DNA of 13,188 nucleotides from positions 1-13,188 of the forward strand of contig CAKVCG010000040.1 of NCBI GenBank assembly GCA_934725525.1, given 5' to 3'. Under the pieces are notes generated by a model that had not been told where the DNA came from, searched no databases, and saw only the letters and a program-made list of their open reading frames with translations. The stretch's first letter is position 1. Each line of letters starts with the position of its first letter. Shown in pieces: positions 1-6,983 of this stretch. The translations under genes and the position numbers were made by a program. Source of the DNA: an uncultured Brachyspira sp. (GTDB taxonomy: Bacteria; Spirochaetota; Brachyspiria; Brachyspirales; Brachyspiraceae).

Positions 1-936
1 GGCGGTTCGGCTATAACTATGTATCTTTACATTAAAGGAAACAGAATAACGGGAAAATATTATTACGACAGCATTAAGCAGTTTATAGATATTAACGGAA
101 ATATAAACGGAGATACTTTTTATATTAACGAATTTGTTAATAATAATAAAATAGCCTCTCTAAACGGTAATGTTTCCGAGAATATGTTTTTTTCGGGAAA
201 TTGGGTATCGTCCGACAGAAATAATAGATTTAATTTCAACTTTTCAATATACGATTCTTCTTTCATAAACAAAGCGACTATTATTACTTCTTATTTAAAT
301 ATAAATTTGGAAGGAAGCGGGAAATTTGAATCAAGCAGAGACGCGGTGGTTATAGAAAATCAAAAAAAGTCTAAAGTTTTGGATAAAATTTCAATCGATG
401 TTGACGGAGTAAAATCTTTGGATGAAAACGGGATAGCCTCGATACTTAACGGAGAAATAATAACGGATTACAATAATTGGAGAAATAATTTATCGGAAGA
501 AACTGATATTACGGTAAAACGAGAGATAAAAGTGTCGTATTTGGATGATAAGATAATATCTTTTTCTATAGATAATTATTCTTACGCTGGCGGAGTTCAT
601 GGAATAGACACATCTGTCGCCTATATTTATTCGATTGAAACGGGAAATAGAATCGGGACGAGATTATCGGATTTAATATCCAATTCAAAAGATATGGATT
701 TGGTTAATTTAATGAAAAACAAATTATTAATGAATTATTCCGAAAGAGATTTTTTTGATTTTAATAATATAGAATTAAGCGACACTTTTGATATAACGCC
801 AACGGGAATAAAATTTATTTATCCCGTTTATAAAATAGCGGGATATTCTTTAGGCATTATAGAAATTGAATTTACTTTTTCAGAATTAAAGCCTTTTATA
901 AAATCAAACTCTCCGTTTTTTTATTTATTTGAATAG
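1..936 (+). CDS. DUF3298/RsiV-like secreted or lipoprotein, 5' end outside window
   Basis: The reading frame is open from base 1, so the protein probably begins upstream; the first in-frame ATG (base 19) has no ribosome binding site and falls within a beta-strand-like pattern. Counting from that Met, residues 1-80 are rich in short beta strands with repeated 'G-N/K-x-I-x-G' and 'F-x-G-x-W' elements. Residues about 85-190 resemble the region that precedes DUF3298 domains. Residues about 190-295 look like DUF3298 itself: a 'YAGGVHG' motif (189-195), a 'G-x-R-x-G-T-x-L-S-D-L' segment, then 'Y-x-I-A-G-Y-x-x-G' and a final hydrophobic strand. Proteins of this type are extracytoplasmic and often lipid-anchored. 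The signal peptide, if present, is outside the window. The biochemical role is unknown. nth starts 9 bases downstream, suggesting a shared transcript. The domain call is by eye and moderately sure. Confidence 0.6.
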   Translation, partial: GGSAITMYLYIKGNRITGKYYYDSIKQFIDINGNINGDTFYINEFVNNNKIASLNGNVSENMFFSGNWVSSDRNNRFNFNFSIYDSSFINKATIITSYLNINLEGSGKFESSRDAVVIENQKKSKVLDKISIDVDGVKSLDENGIASILNGEIITDYNNWRNNLSEETDITVKREIKVSYLDDKIISFSIDNYSYAGGVHGIDTSVAYIYSIETGNRIGTRLSDLISNSKDMDLVNLMKNKLLMNYSERDFFDFNNIELSDTFDITPTGIKFIYPVYKIAGYSLGIIEIEFTFSELKPFIKSNSPFFYLFE

Positions 937-945
937 GTTATTTTT

Positions 946-1611
946 ATGAACGATAAAGATATAGATAAAATAATGAAAGAACTTTTGAAAGTTACTAAAA
1001 GAATGCCAATGCCTGTAGTGACAGAAATTAAATTAGTGACAAATAGAGACGCTTATAAAATTTTAATATCTACAATGCTTTCTTTAAGAACTAAAGATTC
1101 TACTACAAGAGACGCTTCTATGAGATTATTTGAAAAAGCGGGAAATCCTAAAGATATGCTAAAATTAAGCGAAGAAGAAATAGCAAAATTAATTTATCCC
1201 GTAGGTTTTTATAGAGTTAAGGCAAAAAATATTTTAGAAGTATCTAAAACTATTATAGACGATTATAACGGGAAAGTGCCTGATGAAATAGACGAACTTT
1301 TGAAACTTCGAGGAGTTGGCAGAAAGGTTGCAAATTTGGTTGTCACGGAAGCGTTTGATAAATATGGAATTTGCGTTGATACTCATGTGCATAGGATATC
1401 GAATAGATTCGGATATGTTTCGACTAAAAAGCCCGAACAAACAGAATTTACTTTAAGAAAAAAACTTCCAAAAGAATATTGGCGAGTTTATAACGACACT
1501 TTGGTTATATACGGACAGAATATTTGCAAGCCTATAAATCCAATGTGCGATAAATGTAGCGTATCAAAATATTGCGATTATTTCAAAAACGAATATTCAA
1601 AAAATATTTAA
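946..1611 (+). CDS. nth: Endonuclease III (DNA glycosylase/AP lyase)
   Basis: Cytoplasmic base-excision repair enzyme that removes oxidised pyrimidines and cleaves the abasic site. The 221-residue protein has the normal length (E. coli 211). The helix-hairpin-helix is at about 115-133 (LRGVGRKVAN) and contains the catalytic Lys127. The catalytic Asp145 lies in VDTH. The four [4Fe-4S] cysteines are C194, C201, C204 and C210, spaced C-x6-C-x2-C-x5-C. All these residues sit at E. coli numbering plus 7, so the alignment is consistent and the enzyme should be active. The damage-recognition loop near residue 45 reads LSLRTKD, where E. coli has LSAQATD. The ATG follows the preceding stop by 9 bases and lacks a good Shine-Dalgarno sequence, so translation may be coupled to the upstream gene. 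Confidence 0.95.
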   Translation: MNDKDIDKIMKELLKVTKRMPMPVVTEIKLVTNRDAYKILISTMLSLRTKDSTTRDASMRLFEKAGNPKDMLKLSEEEIAKLIYPVGFYRVKAKNILEVSKTIIDDYNGKVPDEIDELLKLRGVGRKVANLVVTEAFDKYGICVDTHVHRISNRFGYVSTKKPEQTEFTLRKKLPKEYWRVYNDTLVIYGQNICKPINPMCDKCSVSKYCDYFKNEYSKNI

Positions 1612-1618
1612 TTTTATA

Positions 1619-1647
1619 TTGACTTTAATATTATAATTTAATAAAAT
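1619..1647 (+). promoter_or_regulatory. Sigma70-type promoter of the oppA-like gene
   Basis: TTGACT (1619-1624) and TAAAAT (1642-1647) are separated by exactly 17 bases, close to the consensus. The predicted start is near 1654, giving a leader of about 24 bases that contains GGAG (1667-1670), 7 bases before the ATG at 1678. This suggests the peptide-binding protein is transcribed independently of nth. Confidence 0.6.
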
Positions 1648-1677
1648 ATATTACAAAATTATTTACGGAGAAACAAA

Positions 1678-3279
1678 ATGAAAAAGTTAATCTCTATTAT
1701 ATTATTTATTTCTTTTATTTTTATAACTTCTTGCAAAAATAATGCAAATTTATCGAGCGACACTATAGTTATAAATATGGGCGCCGAGCCATTAACCATA
1801 GACCCTAATTTAAATACTTTGAATGTGGTTTCTGCGATGCTCTTTCATACTTTTGAGAGTTTAACTAAAATAGACTCGAACGGCAATGTAGCGGCGGGCA
1901 TGGCGGAAAGCTGGGATATATCCGAAGATGGCAGAGTTTATACATTTCATTTAAGAACGAACGCTAAATGGAGCGATGGAAAACCGTTAACCGCCCATGA
2001 TTTTGAATATTCATGGAAAAGAGTGGTAAATCCAGAAGTTGCGGCTAAATATTCTTCGATGATGGAAATGATAAAAAATGGTAAAGAGGTAAACGAAGGT
2101 AAAATAAATTATAACGATTTTGCGGTTAAAGCGCTGGACGATTATACTTTTGAAGTCAATTTAGTCGACCCCGCCTCTTATTTTTTAGAGTTTATTACTA
2201 CGGTAGGCATATTCTCTCCAGTTAGAAAAGATATAATAGAACAATACGGAGACGATTGGACTTTGAAACCAGAAACTTTTATTTGTAACGGTCCTTATAG
2301 AATGAGCGAAAGAGTTATGGACCAGTATATACTTTTTGAAGAAAATACGAATTATTACGCTTCGAATGAAACCATAGCAAAAAAATTAAGATTTTTATCT
2401 ATGAGCGACCCTAGCACCGCGATTGCGGGCATAAGAAGCGGCAGTATTCATTTTTCGGCTCTTGAACCTCCGTCTACAGAAATAGATAGATTAAAAGAAG
2501 AGAATTATGTTGTTCTTAAAGACGGCGTAGGAACTTATTATTTATCTCTTAATATTACAAACGAAGTTTTAAAAGATAAGAGAGTGAGACATGCATTATC
2601 TTTGGCTATAGACAGAAATTATTTAGTTTCAAATGTTACTATGGGAGGACAAGCGGCGGCTCGCGGATTTGTTCCTAATACTATTGGAGGAATAAACGCT
2701 CCTTTTAGAGAAGAGTCGGGAGATTTAATTGATATTTACGATTATCAAAATAATATTCAAACCGCTAAAGATTTAATGGCAGAAGCTGGCTATCCTAACG
2801 GTGAAAATTTTCCCGTTCTTGAATTAAGGGTGTCTCCGGGTTTGCATGCCAATGTGGGCGAAGCCGTTCAAAATATGTGGAAGTCTAATTTGAATATCGA
2901 TATAACTTTAAAAATTGACGAATATCCTCTTGTTGTTCAATATTTGCTTGAAAATAATTACGATATAGGCTCTATGGCTTGGAATGCGGATTATAGAGAC
3001 CCAATGACGATGTTAGAAATTATGCTTACTGGCAATTCTTTCAATTATGGAGCATTCTCAAATCCTCAATACGATAAATTGGTTTCGGACGCTAAAAAAA
3101 CTTCGGATAATGTAGCGAGAATGAATTATATGATAAACGCCGAAAAAATATTAATAGACGAAATGCCTTTAATCCCTCTCTACCATAGAGCTTTTACTTT
3201 AATGGTAAATCCTAAATTGAAGGGCATAGTATATAACGCTTTAGGAAAACATAAATTTAATTATTGTTATGTAGAATAA
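1678..3279 (+). CDS. oppA: OppA-type peptide-binding lipoprotein of an ABC transporter
   Basis: Extracytoplasmic solute-binding protein (SBP_bac_5 family), probably for oligopeptides. The N-terminus has a lysine-rich start, a hydrophobic core and the lipobox ITSC with Cys19 as the expected lipidation site, so it should be tethered to a membrane. The mature part has family landmarks: AEPLTIDPNL (about 36-45), the 'W-x-x-S-x-D-G-x-x-Y-x-F-x-L-R' block, DDYTFEVNL, an RVRHALSLAIDR helix, and WNADYRDPMTML near residue 440, which matches the OppA pattern W-x-A-D-Y. The 533-residue length is typical. The ATG is preceded by GGAG at 7 bases. No permease or ATPase gene is adjacent, so it must share components encoded elsewhere. 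Members of this family also bind nickel or murein peptides, so the ligand is not certain. Confidence 0.88.
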   Translation: MKKLISIILFISFIFITSCKNNANLSSDTIVINMGAEPLTIDPNLNTLNVVSAMLFHTFESLTKIDSNGNVAAGMAESWDISEDGRVYTFHLRTNAKWSDGKPLTAHDFEYSWKRVVNPEVAAKYSSMMEMIKNGKEVNEGKINYNDFAVKALDDYTFEVNLVDPASYFLEFITTVGIFSPVRKDIIEQYGDDWTLKPETFICNGPYRMSERVMDQYILFEENTNYYASNETIAKKLRFLSMSDPSTAIAGIRSGSIHFSALEPPSTEIDRLKEENYVVLKDGVGTYYLSLNITNEVLKDKRVRHALSLAIDRNYLVSNVTMGGQAAARGFVPNTIGGINAPFREESGDLIDIYDYQNNIQTAKDLMAEAGYPNGENFPVLELRVSPGLHANVGEAVQNMWKSNLNIDITLKIDEYPLVVQYLLENNYDIGSMAWNADYRDPMTMLEIMLTGNSFNYGAFSNPQYDKLVSDAKKTSDNVARMNYMINAEKILIDEMPLIPLYHRAFTLMVNPKLKGIVYNALGKHKFNYCYVE

Positions 3280-3327
3280 ATTATAAAAATATTTATTAAA
3301 TTTTTAATTTTAATAATCAATTAATTC

Positions 3328-3333
3328 TATAAT
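3328..3333 (+). promoter_or_regulatory. Possible -10 element just upstream of the GntR-type gene
   Basis: A perfect TATAAT ends 12 bases before the ATG at 3346. If used, transcription would begin near 3340 and the mRNA would have almost no leader. No good -35 element is visible 16-18 bases upstream, and the region is very AT-rich, so a chance match is quite possible. Confidence 0.25.
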
Positions 3334-3345
3334 TAGGTATATTAA

Positions 3346-4086
3346 ATGTCCATAGTATTTGATAACGAGCCGTATTCTTTTATTGATGTAAGAGAGCAAT
3401 CATTGTATGAAAATAATAGAATATATGTTTACAGAGTATTAAAAGATAATATACTTAAATTAAAATTAGAGCCCGGCGAAAAAATAAGCGAAGTTAAAAT
3501 TAAGAATATATTTAAAGTAAGTCGTTCTCCCATAAGAGAAGCTATAGTTAGATTAACGGACGAATCTCTAATAGATGTATTTCCTCAAAAAGGCACTTAT
3601 GTCTCGTTATTAGACCAAAAAATTATAGAAAATTCATTATTTATGAGGTCGGCTATTGAAAAAGAGATAATGAAAATAGTTTGTTCAAAAGATTTTAACA
3701 CTAATGAATTAATAGATAATTTAGAGAACATATTTGCAAAACAGAAAAAAATATCAAATAACTATATGAAACAAGAAAATATAAAATTATTTTTTAATTT
3801 AAATGAAGAATTCCATAAAATCATATACAAATATGTGGATAAAGAAATAGCATTTGTGAAAATAAGGAGTTTTGATAATCATTATTCAAGATTTCATTTG
3901 CTTGAATCTTTGGCTAAAACTAATGTGCATTTTGCAATAGAACAACATAAAAAAACTATAGAAGCAATAAAAAGTAAAAATTATAAAATGTTATGCAAAG
4001 TTGAAGAAAATCTATTGGATAATTACAGAGTTAAATTAAAAACGGTTTATAATTTATATCCTCATTATTTTAAGTATAAAATATAA
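3346..4086 (+). CDS. GntR-family transcriptional regulator (FadR/FCD subfamily)
   Basis: DNA-binding regulator of 246 residues. The N-terminal winged helix-turn-helix (about 26-90) has the classical GntR pattern: LEPGEKISE, then VSRSPIREAIVRL, then a wing ending PQKGTYVSLL. The C-terminal all-helical part (about 95-235) resembles an FCD effector domain, with EEFHKII (His157) and EQHKKTIEAI (His201) at the positions of two metal ligands. The Asp normally four residues before the first His is Asn153, and no His appears 22 residues after His201, so the metal site looks degenerate. A 19-residue-or-so extension precedes the domain. Only a weak TAGG lies upstream of the ATG. The gene sits directly before the citrate lyase/transporter operon on the same strand, so it probably controls that operon, most likely as a repressor whose effector is a carboxylate; this is inference from position and family. 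Confidence 0.88.
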   Translation: MSIVFDNEPYSFIDVREQSLYENNRIYVYRVLKDNILKLKLEPGEKISEVKIKNIFKVSRSPIREAIVRLTDESLIDVFPQKGTYVSLLDQKIIENSLFMRSAIEKEIMKIVCSKDFNTNELIDNLENIFAKQKKISNNYMKQENIKLFFNLNEEFHKIIYKYVDKEIAFVKIRSFDNHYSRFHLLESLAKTNVHFAIEQHKKTIEAIKSKNYKMLCKVEENLLDNYRVKLKTVYNLYPHYFKYKI

Positions 4087-4104
4087 AAAATTTTTTAAAA
4101 AGAC

Positions 4105-4133
4105 TTGACAAATATATTTTTTTTGACTATGCT
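4105..4133 (+). promoter_or_regulatory. Strong sigma70-type promoter of the citDEF-tctCBA operon
   Basis: A perfect TTGACA (4105-4110) and TATGCT (4128-4133) are separated by 17 bases, in the 109-base gap between the regulator gene and citD. Transcription should begin near 4140. It is the best promoter in the window and the only clear one before the six-gene run. Confidence 0.7.
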
Positions 4134-4139
4134 ATTTAG

Positions 4140-4170
4140 TATAACTTGTCGACTAATTAGACAAGTTATA
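4140..4170 (+). promoter_or_regulatory. Inverted repeat over the transcription start, probable operator
   Basis: TATAACTTGTC (4140-4150) and GACAAGTTATA (4160-4170) form a perfect 11-base inverted repeat around a 9-base centre. The arms' midpoints are 20 bases apart, about two helical turns, so both would face the same side of the DNA. A smaller palindrome, CTAATTAG (4153-4160), is nested inside. The repeat covers the predicted +1 to +31, a position where a bound protein would block transcription. The adjacent GntR-type regulator is the natural candidate. It could instead act as a hairpin at the mRNA 5' end; no U-tract follows, so it is not a terminator. Confidence 0.65.
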
Positions 4171-4195
4171 TAGTTAATATTTTAGGAAAAAAAAC

Positions 4196-4447
4196 ATGCC
4201 AGTAAAAAAGATTTCGGACGATGCAATAATACAAGCCAATATAACCGATAGCGGCGGGATAGCGATAGAAGTAAAATCTACGGTTAAACACATGTTTGAA
4301 AAACATATAATAAAAGCCGTTGAAAGCGTAGTTAAAGAATTTGAATATAAAAATATCGTTATAAATGTGGACGATTATGGGGCATTGGATTTTTGTATAA
4401 GAGCGAGAACGAGAATGGCTATCAGAAGAGCCTCAAAAAATTTATAG
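4196..4447 (+). CDS. citD: Citrate lyase acyl carrier protein (gamma subunit)
   Basis: Small cytoplasmic acyl carrier subunit of citrate lyase. In the family a serine carries the phosphoribosyl-dephospho-CoA arm that holds the acetyl group. Here the 'ITDSGGIAIEV' stretch aligns with the 'TLESxDxxIxI' region of enterobacterial CitD, making Ser19 the likely attachment site. The most diagnostic part is the C-terminal NVDDYGALDFCIRAR, which matches the CitD 'NVDDKGALDxxLRAR' signature. At 83 residues it is about 15 shorter than the E. coli protein and lacks its C-terminal tail. AGGA (4184-4187) precedes the ATG by 8 bases. It is the first gene of the operon, and its stop codon overlaps the ribosome binding site of citE. 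Confidence 0.92.
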   Translation: MPVKKISDDAIIQANITDSGGIAIEVKSTVKHMFEKHIIKAVESVVKEFEYKNIVINVDDYGALDFCIRARTRMAIRRASKNL

Positions 4448-4458
4448 GAGTTAAAGAT

Positions 4459-5358
4459 ATGAATAAAAAAAATAATCCTTTTGTAAATTGTAGGTCATGG
4501 CTGTTCGCTCCCGCAAGCAACCCAAAGTTATTGTATAGCGCTCCCGTATATAATCCCGATGCCATAGTATTCGATTTAGAGGATGCGGTGGCTTTAAGAG
4601 AAAAAGAAGACGCGAGAGAATTATTGATAGAAGCTTTTAAAAGCGTAAATTATGGCAAAATACCGATTTTTGCCAGAGTGAATTCTATAAAGACTCCTTT
4701 CGGATTTGACGATATAGAATGTTTGGTTAAAGCGGGGATTAGAAATTTGCGAGTTCCTATGTGCGATACTCCAGAAGAAATAAAGGAGATAGACGAGTTT
4801 TTAAATAAAATAGAGTCTGAAAACAATATAGAAAAAGGAAGCGTGGTTATAGCCGCGGCATTAGAAACTCCTATAGGAGTATATAACGCGTATAAAATAG
4901 CAACCGCTTCAAATAGAGTTATAGGAATATCTTTAGGCGCGGAAGATTTTACAAGATGTCTCGGTATTGAAAGAACTAAAGATGAAGAAGAGCTTCTATA
5001 CGCGCGCGAAAAAATAGTTCTTGAAGCCCATGCGGCTGGAGTGGCATGCGTTGACGGAGTATATACTAAAATAGACGATTTGGAAGGTTTTCAATTACAA
5101 TGCGAAAGAGCAAGAAGTTTAGGATTTACTGGAAAAGCTTGCATACATCCATCTCAAATTCCTTATCTGCATAAAGCTTATATGCCTAAAGAAGAGGAGA
5201 TAGAATATTCTTTGCAAGTTCTTGAAGTATCTAAAAAAACGGATATAAACGAAGGCGGAGTTATATCGTTAAACGGCAAAATGATAGATGTGCCTATAAT
5301 AGAAAAGGCTCAAAAGATAGTGGATTTGGCTAAATTATCAGGGATGATTAAGGAATAA
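4459..5358 (+). CDS. citE: Citrate lyase beta subunit (citryl-ACP lyase)
   Basis: Cleaves citryl-carrier protein to oxaloacetate and acetyl-carrier protein (HpcH/HpaI aldolase superfamily, TIM barrel, Mg-dependent). Counting from the chosen ATG, landmarks are RSWLFAPASNP (12-22), FDLEDAVA (38-45), ARVN (72-75) with its substrate-binding Arg73, AALETPIGV (133-141) and GAEDFT (160-165); Glu136 and Asp163 are the expected metal ligands. GKACIHPSQI (225-234) is also typical. The frame is open back to an ATG at 4393 inside citD, but I chose 4459 because AGGAG (4446-4450) sits 8 bases before it, it gives the normal length of 299 residues, and it places the conserved RSWLF near the N-terminus. It lies 11 bases after citD, indicating translational coupling. 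A related citramalate or malyl-CoA-type lyase is unlikely given citD and citF on each side. Confidence 0.94.
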   Translation: MNKKNNPFVNCRSWLFAPASNPKLLYSAPVYNPDAIVFDLEDAVALREKEDARELLIEAFKSVNYGKIPIFARVNSIKTPFGFDDIECLVKAGIRNLRVPMCDTPEEIKEIDEFLNKIESENNIEKGSVVIAAALETPIGVYNAYKIATASNRVIGISLGAEDFTRCLGIERTKDEEELLYAREKIVLEAHAAGVACVDGVYTKIDDLEGFQLQCERARSLGFTGKACIHPSQIPYLHKAYMPKEEEIEYSLQVLEVSKKTDINEGGVISLNGKMIDVPIIEKAQKIVDLAKLSGMIKE

Positions 5359-5370
5359 AATTATAATTTC

Positions 5371-5384
5371 AGGAGTAAAAAGTG
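5371..5384 (+). promoter_or_regulatory. Ribosome binding site that fixes the GTG start of citF
   Basis: AGGAG (5371-5375) lies 6 bases before GTG (5382-5384). The next in-frame ATG is at 5460 with no comparable site. The N-terminal segment encoded between them is compatible with CitF, so the GTG is preferred. Confidence 0.7.
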
Positions 5385-6944
5385 AGTAAAAAAATAACAA
5401 ACTCATTGGGAATAGAATTGCCAGAATATATAGAAGGCTACGGAAAAGTAAAACCGTTTATGGGAGCTTTTTATTATTATAACAAAGAAAACTATAAAAC
5501 GGCATCAAGAAGAATAAAAAACCATAAACCCGAAAATAAAAAATTATGTTCGTCTATAAGAGAAGCCATAGAAAAAACGGGACTTAAAGACAATATGACT
5601 ATTTCTTTTCATCATCATTTGAGAAACGGAGATGCCGTTATAATGCTTGTGGTTGAAGAGATAGCTAAAATGGGAATTAAAAATATAAGTATATGCTCTT
5701 CATCTTTTACAACCGCTCATGAAGGACTTTTGGAATATATAAAAAACGGAACAATAACTTCTTTATCCACTTCTGGTTTAAGAGGAGATATAGCCAAAGA
5801 AATATCTGTAAATAATATAATGAAAAATCCAGTTATATTTAGAACGCATGGAGGAAGAGCGAGAGCGATAGAGAGCGGAGAGGTAAAAATAGATGTGGCT
5901 TTTATAGGCGCTTCCGCATGCGATGAAGAAGGCAATATGAACGGAAGCGAGGGAAAAAGCGCTTTTGGAGCGATGGGTTATCCTATGATAGACGCTTTAT
6001 ACGCGGAGCATGTTGTCGCTATAACGGATAATTTAGTTAAATACCCTTTGCATAGAATATCCATACCTCAAATATATGTGGATTATGTCGTGGAAGTAGA
6101 CTCCCTTGGAGACCCTAATTTAATAGCTACTGGAGCTACAAGAATTACAAAAAATCCAACCGAACTTCTTATAGCCGAAAAAGCGGCAAAAGTTCTTATA
6201 GGTTGCGGTTTAATAAAAGAAGGATTTTCTTTTCAAGCGGGTTCTGGCGGAGCTTCATTGGCGGTATGCAGATATTTAAAAGAATACATGGTAAAAAATA
6301 ATATAAAAGGCTCTTTTGTTTCCGGAGGCATAAACGCTTATCTGTTGGAATTGTTTAAAGAAGGTTTATTTGAAAGTCTGCTCGATATACAAACTTTTGA
6401 CGGAAGTATTGCAAACGCTATAGGAAACGAAAAAGGATATATTGAAATGTCCGCTTCAATGTATGCCAATCCTAATAACGGAAGTTGTGTCGCTCATAAA
6501 TTGGATATGATGATGCTTTCTGCAACGGAAATAGATTTAAATTTTAATGTAAATTCGATTACGGGTTCGCATGGCATTATTATGGGTTCTATAGGCGGCG
6601 CTCCCGATACGGCAGCTGGCTCTAAAGTAACATTAATGACAGTTCCTTCCATAAGAAAAAGAATGCCTATAATAACGGATAAAGTTACAAATATAGTTAC
6701 GCCGGGCGAAACTGTGGACATATTGGTTTCCGACAGAGGAGTATGCGTAAATCCTAAAAGAAAAGATTTAATAGACGAATTTGAAAAAAATAATATAGAT
6801 AATATGAATATAAAAGATTTATACGATGAAGTTATTTCTTTAACGGGAATACCTGATAAAGTTCAATACACGGATAATATTGTAGGCGTTATAGAATATA
6901 GAGACGGAAGCGTAATAGATATAATTTATCAAGTTAAGCAATAA
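5382..6944 (+). CDS. citF: Citrate lyase alpha subunit (citrate:acetyl-ACP transferase)
   Basis: Exchanges the acetyl group on CitD for citrate, forming citryl-ACP and acetate; together with CitE this cleaves citrate to acetate and oxaloacetate. The 520-residue protein resembles E. coli CitF from end to end. Landmarks are SFHHHLRNGD (75-84), TSGLRG (130-135), HGGRARAIESGE (156-167), DVAFIGASACDEEGN (171-185), the GATRIT-x-NPTELLIA block, GSGGASLAV, TGSHGIIMGSIGGAPDTA, and the C-terminal YRDGSVIDIIYQVKQ. Both CoA-transferase-like halves are intact. The start is GTG, with AGGAG 6 bases upstream. citE ends 23 bases before it and tctC begins 39 bases after it, with no terminator between, so the transporter genes are likely cotranscribed. 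Confidence 0.96.
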   Translation: MSKKITNSLGIELPEYIEGYGKVKPFMGAFYYYNKENYKTASRRIKNHKPENKKLCSSIREAIEKTGLKDNMTISFHHHLRNGDAVIMLVVEEIAKMGIKNISICSSSFTTAHEGLLEYIKNGTITSLSTSGLRGDIAKEISVNNIMKNPVIFRTHGGRARAIESGEVKIDVAFIGASACDEEGNMNGSEGKSAFGAMGYPMIDALYAEHVVAITDNLVKYPLHRISIPQIYVDYVVEVDSLGDPNLIATGATRITKNPTELLIAEKAAKVLIGCGLIKEGFSFQAGSGGASLAVCRYLKEYMVKNNIKGSFVSGGINAYLLELFKEGLFESLLDIQTFDGSIANAIGNEKGYIEMSASMYANPNNGSCVAHKLDMMMLSATEIDLNFNVNSITGSHGIIMGSIGGAPDTAAGSKVTLMTVPSIRKRMPIITDKVTNIVTPGETVDILVSDRGVCVNPKRKDLIDEFEKNNIDNMNIKDLYDEVISLTGIPDKVQYTDNIVGVIEYRDGSVIDIIYQVKQ

Positions 6945-6983
6945 ATAAAAAATATTTATAAAATAAACACAAGGAGTTAAATT

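Noticed and set aside
3293..3316. TTATTAAA/TTTAATAA stem after the oppA-like gene as a terminator.
   Set aside because: The stem is only A and T, 8 pairs, with no U-tract after it; such dyads are expected by chance at this base composition.
4087..4100. A-run next to T-run after the regulator gene as a terminator.
   Set aside because: There is no loop and no G or C in the stem, so it cannot form a stable hairpin.
4146..4174. A second promoter (TTGTCG-17-TATAGT) inside the inverted repeat before citD.
   Set aside because: The -35 matches poorly and the upstream TTGACA-17-TATGCT pair is far better.
4393..4458. An in-frame ATG at 4393 could extend CitE by 22 residues into citD.
   Set aside because: The extension lies within the conserved end of citD, has no ribosome binding site, and the ATG at 4459 has AGGAG at the right distance and gives the normal CitE length.
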